DNA of 64,000 nt, taken from Platerodrilus igneus. Lineage: Eukaryota; Arthropoda; Insecta; Coleoptera; Lycidae. Shown here one piece after another: positions 56,740-64,000 of the stretch. The stretch's first letter is position 1; every line of letters begins with the position of its first letter. The translations under genes and the position numbers were made by a program. Below the pieces are notes generated by a model that searched no databases, had not been told where the DNA came from, and saw only the letters and a list, made by a program, of their open reading frames with translations. Location of the stretch: assembly GCA_036346225.1 (NCBI GenBank), contig JARFIW010000588.1:7445501-7509500 (forward strand). Reading direction: 5' to 3'.

Positions 56740-58640
56740 GACCAAAAATGTAAAGAATATGGCGCCACCGAATTTTTGTATACGAAGAAGACCTTACTAA
56801 AGTCCCTTGTATAAGGCGAATGTGGAAACCTTTACTCAATTACCGCTATACAATATATTACTGAAACACAATCCCTAAAGTTTTCTTACCTTATGGCTCG
56901 ATATTGACCTTTATAGATGCACTGCTACACCTGTGAACAGATTAAAACAAAGATAGCACTGTTTGTGCCTTAATATTCAAAATTAATAATTAATTTGAAT
57001 CAACCCTCATTCATTCCAATTAATAATCATAGTCTTTACCAAATAAATTATATTCCTTCAATAGCAAGTAAGTTATTTACAAGACATCTTCATTAAATAA
57101 GTTTGATTAAATTAAATTATTGAAAGATATGTACATAGGTACTTGATAGTATCAGTATTTCTCACAGATAAAACATGATAATTTTATATTAGCAATGTCT
57201 AGCAAAAATTTATTCTCAAATGAATGAGTATGAGTTTCTTTTCTGAATGTTTAACTTTAAATTACAACTTCGGTTGATTTGAGTAGCACTACTATAACCT
57301 CACATTCTATGATAAAATATTCCACTTAGCAATTAGTGAAATGTAAAATGTAAAAATTTAATTCTCTAAGATTTGAATAAATTATGTTTCAAATAATCCC
57401 ATCAATTTTCATTAAATATAGAATTTAACTTTTCCTATCTTCATAATGACATCTACCGTATATTTATTGTATTAATAAAAAGATTTAATGTGAAACTTTA
57501 TAGGTTCTTGTTGCATAATTTGAAAAATAACTAGTCTGTTATTCACCTAATGAACTTGAACATTACCACGTGATCAAACAAAAAATTTATTTGTCTGCTA
57601 TACCCAATGCTACAGCTGACTTATAGGAAAGCAAATTACATACCAGATGTTAATCCGATGGAAAAATGCTTGCTAGGTATATGGACCATACCCGGAATTA
57701 TAATTGATGATTTATAATCCTCTTGTTTCAGCAACTAAGAATATAGGAATCTCCAATTCCATACAACCAAATTAGCTGCATACTGAATTTTCAATATAAC
57801 ATCACGGCGTTCACATTAAATAATTGAAGCACGCCAATTCGACTTTCGTACAAGGCTAAACTTCACATAGATACTAATAAATTTTCATTTCTTGTCCAAA
57901 TAAATTAGTTATATTTTTTAAATTTCAAAAGCTAAGATGTACAATTTATCCTAAATTGCACTAAAAATATTGATTTTGTAAGGTTATAAATTCAGTAATA
58001 CTTACTGTTAACCAAAGGCAATTCAAACAAATTAACGTCTCGTCAATTGCGAGCTAATTCCAGCAAGTGTGGACATAAAAATGCGCGTCGCCGAGACGAT
58101 ATCATTTAAAGAAAACAATTTTAATTTTTCTGTGCTTCCAACACATGGACTGCAGCGTCATGATCCTTGAGTTCAAGGAACAATTGACCTACTCTAACGA
58201 CCGCTCAGTTGGAAGTGATAAGATGACGTGGGTTGCCGCCTGACAACAAGCTTAATATTACAATCATCTAACAGAGGGAACTCTTATGATGACACTAACA
58301 AAAAGCATCTTTTGTCACCGCATAATTTAAAATTTTACACTTTCGGATCGAAAGCTAATATTGTTTTCGACAATATGTAATATTTATTTCGTAGATTGTG
58401 TAGCATTATTATACTTAAGTTGGTTATTAATAAATTAAATCAGTTAGATATCTGTAAAAATATTGTCAGAAAATAAAATTGTTACAACATATTGAGAAAA
58501 TGATAAGTTCTCAGTTTAGTAAAATTTTTAAATTTTTAACAAATAAAATACAGTATATTTTCAAAGTGGGTATTATTAAATACAGTATACAAAAAATAAA
58601 AATCTGCAAGTTTACTCTATTATCCCCATAAAATTTCATA
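56740..58640. other. AT-rich DNA without recognised features
   Basis: About 1.9 kb with no coding region of any length worth listing and no clear repeat. If the gag at 58655 belongs to a longer element, its pol is absent here. Confidence 0.45.
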
Positions 58641-58654
58641 TGTTGTTTTAACGA

Positions 58655-59224
58655 TTAGTTGTTATTAAAACATCTCTGTCCATCCCCCGTTAAAGCGGTC
58701 ATATTCTGTTTTATTTCAATCACTTCCCGTTCAAATCTGCCTAATTGGTCCCTGCATGAGTCATTTACTTCCGTCATTTTACAATTAATCTCTTTCTCAC
58801 AAAAAACTCTCATTTCCGTTTTCAGCTGTCCTATTTCCTGTCTAATCTCAGCTATACACCTTTCATTCCGTTCTACATGAACTTTGACTTCCTCCATTTT
58901 TACATTCAAACTATTTTTAAAATCGCTAAGTTCCTTAATTGCCTTATCTATTTTTCCACTTAATGTTTCAGTCATTGTCTTAAACTTCCGGTTTGATTCC
59001 TCACTCACCTGCTCAAACTTCCAATTCGACTCTTCCCTAGCTTTTCGCATTTCCTCTAACATCCTGATAAGCATTTCACTCCCTTGGTCTCCCGATTCCG
59101 TCTTTGACTGATCCATTTTACTTCCTGATTCCGCATCCATTTCCGGTTCCGGTTTATCAAATAAAGCACTTTTACTACTTCCGATCTCAACTCCTTGACT
59201 CCTCAACCACTCATTTCTCAACAT
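58655..59224 (-). CDS. Coiled-coil gag-like protein of a third LTR element (partial)
   Basis: The frame is open from 59293, but its first 23 codons are the primer-site region and a (CA)n repeat. The better start is ATG 59224 (MLRNEWLRSQGVEIG), giving 189 codons. Composition is acidic and heptad-rich from residue about 60 on (EMLIRMLEEMRKAREES, SGKIDKAIKELSDFKNSL, ERCIAEIRQEIGQLKTEM), a long coiled coil like the N-terminus of several insect LTR-element Gag proteins. It ends TALTGDGQRCFNNN without capsid or zinc knuckle. Partner genes are missing. Confidence 0.55.
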   Translation of the reverse strand: MLRNEWLRSQGVEIGSSKSALFDKPEPEMDAESGSKMDQSKTESGDQGSEMLIRMLEEMRKAREESNWKFEQVSEESNRKFKTMTETLSGKIDKAIKELSDFKNSLNVKMEEVKVHVERNERCIAEIRQEIGQLKTEMRVFCEKEINCKMTEVNDSCRDQLGRFEREVIEIKQNMTALTGDGQRCFNNN

Positions 59225-59234
59225 ACGTTCCAAA

Positions 59235-59268
59235 CACCACACACACACACGCACACACACACACACAA
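59235..59268. repeat. (CA)n microsatellite
   Basis: CACACACACACGCACACACACACACA in the retroelement leader, between primer site and gag start. Confidence 0.9.
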
Positions 59269-59269
59269 C

Positions 59270-60250
59270 AACAACTCTCGTTTTGGGCGTCATTTAATTA
59301 CTACGACCTCACACTCCTTCGTTATGGTGCCTATTTAAATGCTACAACCTCTTTTTATAATATCACGGATGCCTAAAAATTTGCTACGGCTGCTCTGCTT
59401 ACTTTCCTGAAAATAAACTATCAACACAAAAAATCCTGCTACGGTAAATAGACAACATCTATTTACACTCCAACTGAAATTACTATACAAGTCAAAATCA
59501 AAATTAGACCTCTTTTTCACACCTCATTTACAAGTTATAGACAACCCCCTTTTAAATACTCACTTAACAGTAACATTCCAAGATCAATATTTACACATGA
59601 TAATATATTGTAGTAATTGAAAGAAAATAATAGGGCTTTAACACACATTTCTTACTCTATTTCTGTTTCAGTACGAGCTCATAGTAAAGCCTAGACCTTT
59701 AGTGCAAATTTCAGCACACAAATATTTTAAACAGACCCTCTTACCTCGTACATAATATCAAATACTTCATATACCATAAATTATTCTTAAACCTATACAT
59801 AAATTCACACACAGAATAACCCAATATTCAATCATGAAACTTCCTCCCTTTTTGTCCATCTAGTTAACATAAAATCATACTCTCCTTCCAGTTATCAATA
59901 ACATATTTACATCGTACAACGAAAAGGTACAGTTACCTGAGAATCATATATACACGCGGAACCTGCTACCATTTTCCCGGACTGCTGCATGCAAGAACAA
60001 CCCCAAATCTGGATTGTTTTCTCCAAACTGCAAGCTGCGACTAAAAATTACCAAGTAATTCTCTCTTTTCTACCATTTGACAGTACACCCAAACTACTGC
60101 TATGCATCAAATTTCTTCTACGAGGACAATAATTTGTGGTAGTAAACCAAAACTAGTTAAACGCTGATATTTAATAGTTTCAAAGTTAATTACTTCTTCC
60201 TCTTACACCACTAATTGACGACGAGAACTAAAACTACCTAGAGTCGTTGT
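59270..60250 (-). mobile_element. LTR and primer site of the third LTR element
   Basis: Read on the minus strand, the CTAGGTAGTTTTAGTT segment (60245) leads through AT-rich DNA to TTTACCGTAGCAGG, GCAGAGCAGCCGTAGC and TGACGCCCAAAACGAGAG (59292-59275, primer-site-like). The order matches 470-2260 on the + strand. A TATATATG box lies near 59950. Ends not exactly fixed. Confidence 0.5.
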
Positions 60251-60254
60251 TGTT

Positions 60255-61880
60255 TGTTTATTTCTTATCTCCTCTTTACTTTGATACAAGGAAAAATAAA
60301 CTGTCCGAAACTCGTTGGAAAAGCTTTTAGAAAATATAAATACCAACTTTAGTGTTATTAAATAAGAGCGGTAAATTTGTGTTTTAAAATATTAAATTTG
60401 AAATGCCGTATTATATACGGGATGTTTCTTATATGTCTTGAGCCATATTGCTTGAGTACTTATCTGAAGGATTATGAAAATAAATTTGCAATTCCTCTAA
60501 GTTTCTGAAAAAAATTAAATTTTCAACTATTTATTTTTTTAAAATTTCTAAAATTGTTTGATGTATTTTCATAGACTGAATGAAAAATAACACCCTTTCA
60601 GCGCACCAAATATTACAATAATATATTGATATGATAACGCCGTACTCGATATACTAAGTTCTGCTTAACGCCACTGCTCTGTGTTCTCTCAATTTAATCT
60701 TTTACTTTTATTATTATGTCACGGCTAGCCCTTTTTAATCTACACAGAGTGTACAACGTTACGATGATCAATTTTCCTTTTTCACCCCTTCATGATTACC
60801 TGTTTGAATTGATAAAAAGAAGTCAATCAACATTCATATAATGAAAGGAAATAATATTTACAATTTTTGAAATTCTTTAAATACATCTTTCAATCAATTA
60901 ATATCATATGGATTATTTATCACAAAATTTATATACTTTTAATTAAATATAAAGTCACCAAAAACTACCTCTTTACAAAAAAATCTGGAACGTTCTAGAC
61001 TTTTTTGATTTATTACGTAAGTTTAACGTATGCAATGTTTCATGTTGATCTCTTTACAAGTTTTGTATAAATTGAATAAATTCAGTACTAAAATTTAAAT
61101 TGAAAAATATCTTAAAATTAAATAGATCTGACCTGTGATCTCCTGATATGTTGTTTCGTGTCGTGGATTAACACCCCTTTGTTGTCTTCAATCGAATACC
61201 ATTGCTCCGCTTAGTTGAACCAATATTTGAGTACAGTTGGCCCTTGTTTTCCAAAAATCGCCTCGTGCTTTGTTCTATATTTCTCTGCCTATGCTTTGAA
61301 TCTCTTAAATGCTATAGACGCAGATTAGAATTGTACCAGACGCCAATTAGAATTTGATTAGAAGTCAATTCGAATGCAATTAGAACGCAATTAGAATTTC
61401 ATTTCGACGCAGCTTAGAAGCCCTATATCATTACAAAATATTTAATTTAAATTAATTAACCAATTTCTACTCCCGTTTTCTTAAAAAACGGCAAAAACTT
61501 TTCATATATTCTTAACACAATGTTCATGCAGCACTATCTTTACTATATTATAAAACTTTATTTAACTGACGCGTAAATTTCTGATTCCAAGTGTTGCAGC
61601 TTCGACGTGCATCAAGTGTGGACTGAGCGGTCTTATTGCCGCTGGGTGTTAAATAGCCTTTTCCCACTACATCTGGGTTGGGTTTCCAAGCAGTTTTATA
61701 CATTATTTCAACCAACCAGCTTTTGTCTTTAATATTCTCTGCATTTTCAAGCTGTTTCTGATGTACTTATGCTTATTATTTGCTATTGTTTGATACTTTA
61801 TTATTTGTTATCGTGGCCAGACTTCAACTTACGTCAGCTGTTTTGTATAAATAATGCTTTTGGATAATTGTACAAAAATA
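60255..61880. other. AT-rich DNA without recognised genes
   Basis: No coding region. A short degenerate repeat of (A)ATTAGAA(C)GC(A) units lies at about 61318-61425. Confidence 0.45.
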
Positions 61881-61885
61881 AATGA

Positions 61886-62330
61886 TGTATGACGTATGAC
61901 GTATGACGTATGACGTATAACGTATGACGTATGACGTATGACGTATGACGTATGACGTATGACGTATGACGTATGGCGTATGACGTATGACGTATGACGT
62001 ATGACGTATGACGTATGACGTATGACGTATGACGTATGACGTATGACGTATGACGTATGACGTATGACGTACGACGTACGACGTACGACGTACGACGCAC
62101 GACGCACGACGCACAACGCACGGCGCACGACGCACGACGCACGGCGCACGACGCACGACGCACGACGCACGACGCACGACGCACGACGCACGACGCACGA
62201 CGTACGACGTACGACGTACGACGTACAACGTACAACGTACAACGCACAACGCACAACGCACAACGTACAACGTGCAACGTACAACGTGTAACGTGTAACG
62301 TGTAACGTGTAACGTATAAGTTATAAGGTA
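61886..62330. repeat. Heptamer satellite, block-structured
   Basis: Continuous 7-bp periodicity. GTATGAC (to about 62068), GTACGAC, GCACGAC (about 62096-62200, with GCACGGC and GCACAAC variants), GTACGAC again, then GTACAAC, GCACAAC, GTACAAC, and GTGTAAC to 62315. Adjacent blocks differ by one base per unit. Reading frames across it only spell a 7-residue repeat and are not genes. Confidence 0.97.
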
Positions 62331-62752
62331 TCATGCATGCTGCATGATGCATGCTGCATGATGCATGATGCATTATGCATGATGCATGATGCATGATGCA
62401 TGATGCATGCATGCTGCATGATGCATGATGCATTATGCATGATGCATGATGCATGATGCATGATGCATGATGCATGATGCATGATGCATGATGCATGATG
62501 CATGATGCATGATGCATGATGCATGATGCATGATGCATGATGCATGATGCATGATGCATGATGCATGATGCATGATGCATGATGATGCATGATGCATGAT
62601 GCATGAGCATGATGCATGATGCATGATGCATGATGCATGATGCATGATGCATGATGCATGATGCATGATGCATGATGCATGATGCATGATGCATGATGCA
62701 TGATGCATGATGCATGATGCATGATGCATGATGCATGATGCATGATGCATGT
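62331..62752. repeat. Heptamer satellite (GCATGAT)n
   Basis: About 58 units of GATGCAT/GCATGAT with a few GCATGCT and GCATTAT variants near 62333-62430 and single slips near 62582 and 62605. Same 7-bp period as the preceding array. Confidence 0.97.
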
Positions 62753-62832
62753 GTGGGCGTGTGTGGGTGCGTGCATGCGTGCGTGCGAGCGTGTATGCGT
62801 GCGTGCGTGCGTTCGTGTGTGTGTGTGTGTGT
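62753..62832. repeat. GT/GC-rich simple repeat
   Basis: GTGTGGGC and GTGCGTGC units, ending in (GT)n at 62817-62832. Confidence 0.9.
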
Positions 62833-62904
62833 TTTGATATAATCTAAACCTATATTTATTTGTTTGGTCCGTGTCGTTGTATATTCTCCCGGTGCAATTT
62901 TAGG

Positions 62905-62985
62905 TGTCCATCGGCCCCTGGCAATACGTTGAGACGTCTCAGCATCACTCGAAAAGTTATGGGTTCAAATCCTATTTGTGATTTT
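62905..62985 (+). mobile_element. Possible tRNA-like SINE head
   Basis: GGGTTCAAATCCT (about 62963) is a good RNA polymerase III B box. The preceding CCCTGGCAATACGTTGAG could be a weak A box. The sequence does not fold as a full tRNA. No family body follows. Confidence 0.3.
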
Positions 62986-63099
62986 ATACTTTTTGTAAAC
63001 TAGCTCGATTAGAAGCGATCACTTTATTACCAATCTTCAAATTTTAAATTTAATTTTGGTTTTTAAAATCTGCGATCTTCCAGAAGAGACAAGCAACCT

Positions 63100-63685
63100 T
63101 TGGTGCGTGAAGTTAGCCGCAACATTTTTGAATTTTTTAAAAATATTTATGTCATAATTAGGCGCTAATTAGGCGCCATTTTGCTCCGTCTTGGCAAGCA
63201 AGTTATTGATAAAATAAGATTTTTCCGGCCAAGTTCACGAAGCCGCACTTTTTTTCAATTTTCAGAAAATCTTTATTCCATAATTTAGCGCCAATTATGC
63301 GCCATTTTGCGCCGTTGAAACGAAATTTTGCGCCCTTCCGTGTAACAAGTTATTCGAAAAAAACCATTTCTCCAAACTAGCCCAAAATCGTGAAGTTGGC
63401 CGCGACTTTTTTGAATTTTGAAAAAATTTTTGTACCACAATTAAGCGGTAATTATGCGCCATTTTGCGCCGTTAAAACGAAATTTTGCGCCCTCCTGTGT
63501 AACAAGTTATTTGAAAAAAACTATTTCTCCATACTACCCAAAATCGTGAAGTTGGCCGCGACTTTTTGAACTTTGAAAAAATTTTTGTACCACAATTAAG
63601 CGCTAATTATGCGCCATTTTGCGCCGTTGAAACGAAATTTTGCGCCCTCCTGTGTAACAAGTTATTTGAAAAAATAAACCATTTA
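63100..63685. repeat. Tandem repeat, four units of about 130-156 bp
   Basis: Unit starts at 63106, 63236, 63390 and 63546 with CGTGAAGTTGGCCGCGAC. Shared landmarks are CAATTA.GCG.TAATTATGCGCCATTTTGCGCCGTT, CGAAATTTTGCGCCCT and GTGTAACAAGTTATT. Units 3 and 4 are nearly identical; unit 1 is most diverged. Confidence 0.92.
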
Positions 63686-63689
63686 CCGA

Positions 63690-64000
63690 ACTGTATATAC
63701 ATTCATATCTTGATTTATACTAAATTGTAGAACTAACGGACACAGCTAGTAAGCGAACATAATATAGTTGGCCACCAGCGGTGGACTCTTATCAAAAATT
63801 AGCTGTCACCCGTCTCTTCATGCTTGAAGGATTCGTAATTTGCATATCATTTTTTATCATATTTGAAAGTTTTACCATGGAATTACACCTCCTGATTAGG
63901 AGTAGTTTTACATAATTTAAATACTTGATTAATAATATATTTTTATGAAGTTTTAAGTTAATAACAGGAAATAAAATTTTCATACCAATTTTCATTCTCT
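63690..64000. other. AT-rich end of window
   Basis: No feature recognised. Confidence 0.4.

Noticed and set aside
59225..59293. Upstream start of the coiled-coil gag at 59293
   Set aside because: These codons are the primer-site-like segment and a CA repeat; ATG 59224 is more plausible.
61824..62736. Long open frames (up to 300 codons) through the heptamer arrays
   Set aside because: All three frames are open because a 7-bp repeat without stops reads as a 7-residue repeat; no gene context.
61886..62752. CRISPR-like array
   Set aside because: No spacers: units are contiguous 7-mers in a eukaryotic sequence.

Overview
This is AT-rich eukaryotic DNA, almost certainly from an insect. It has spliced genes with GT-AG introns, a fragment of the arthropod-expanded ecdysteroid-kinase-like (EcKL) family, TATA boxes paired with the arthropod initiator TCAGT, and a dense nest of eukaryotic transposons. 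I see no operon, ribosome-binding site or other bacterial feature. The order of insect cannot be decided from the sequence alone.

Host genes are few. (1) 5171-5620 (+) is the terminal exon of an EcKL kinase-like gene; its upstream exons are not visible. (2) 24733-37855 (+) is a complete three-exon cytochrome b561-domain gene of the CYB561D1/D2 type, about 226 residues, with four conserved histidines for two b hemes. Its second intron is 12.4 kb and full of transposons, and exon 2 carries an apparent 1-base deletion.

Nearly everything else is mobile DNA, and several insertions can be resolved to the base from target-site duplications (TSDs). 7.4-11.7 kb is an RTE-clade (BovB-like) LINE on the minus strand, followed by SINE pieces. 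12376-24268 is a Ty3/gypsy element with 1.4-kb LTRs and a 4-bp TSD. It carries three later insertions: a 710-bp MULE-like MITE in gag (9-bp TSD), a 300-bp tRNA-derived SINE in RNase H (15-bp TSD), and a 3979-bp hAT transposon of the ZMYM1-like type in the 3' LTR (8-bp TSD). The long CYB561D intron holds a second RTE copy, RTE tails, MULE-like repeats and a dead piggyBac. 38.4-40.6 kb holds a broken protein-primed DNA polymerase B of Polinton type. 43.4-55.7 kb is a decayed second gypsy element, split by a Polinton-like element.

The most unusual object is that Polinton-like element, 44660-53983. It starts with AG, has a perfect 6-bp TSD (GTCTAC) and 1.77-kb terminal inverted repeats, but is only 9.3 kb long. 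I see no complete polymerase, integrase, packaging ATPase, protease or capsid gene. It carries one long open region (51674 to 49276, minus, about 800 codons) for a protein I cannot assign, plus zinc-finger and small basic reading frames in the repeats. The two repeat arms differ mainly in homopolymer length, and most breaks in its long gene are also 1-base slips in homopolymers. Similar slips occur in the CYB561D exon, the RTE and the hAT, so residual base-level assembly error should be considered before calling these genes dead.

The right end (56-64 kb) has a full-length second SINE, the 5' part (LTR plus coiled-coil gag) of another LTR element related to the sequence at the left edge, a striking 870-bp array of 7-bp repeats that changes block by block, and a tandem array of about 155-bp units.
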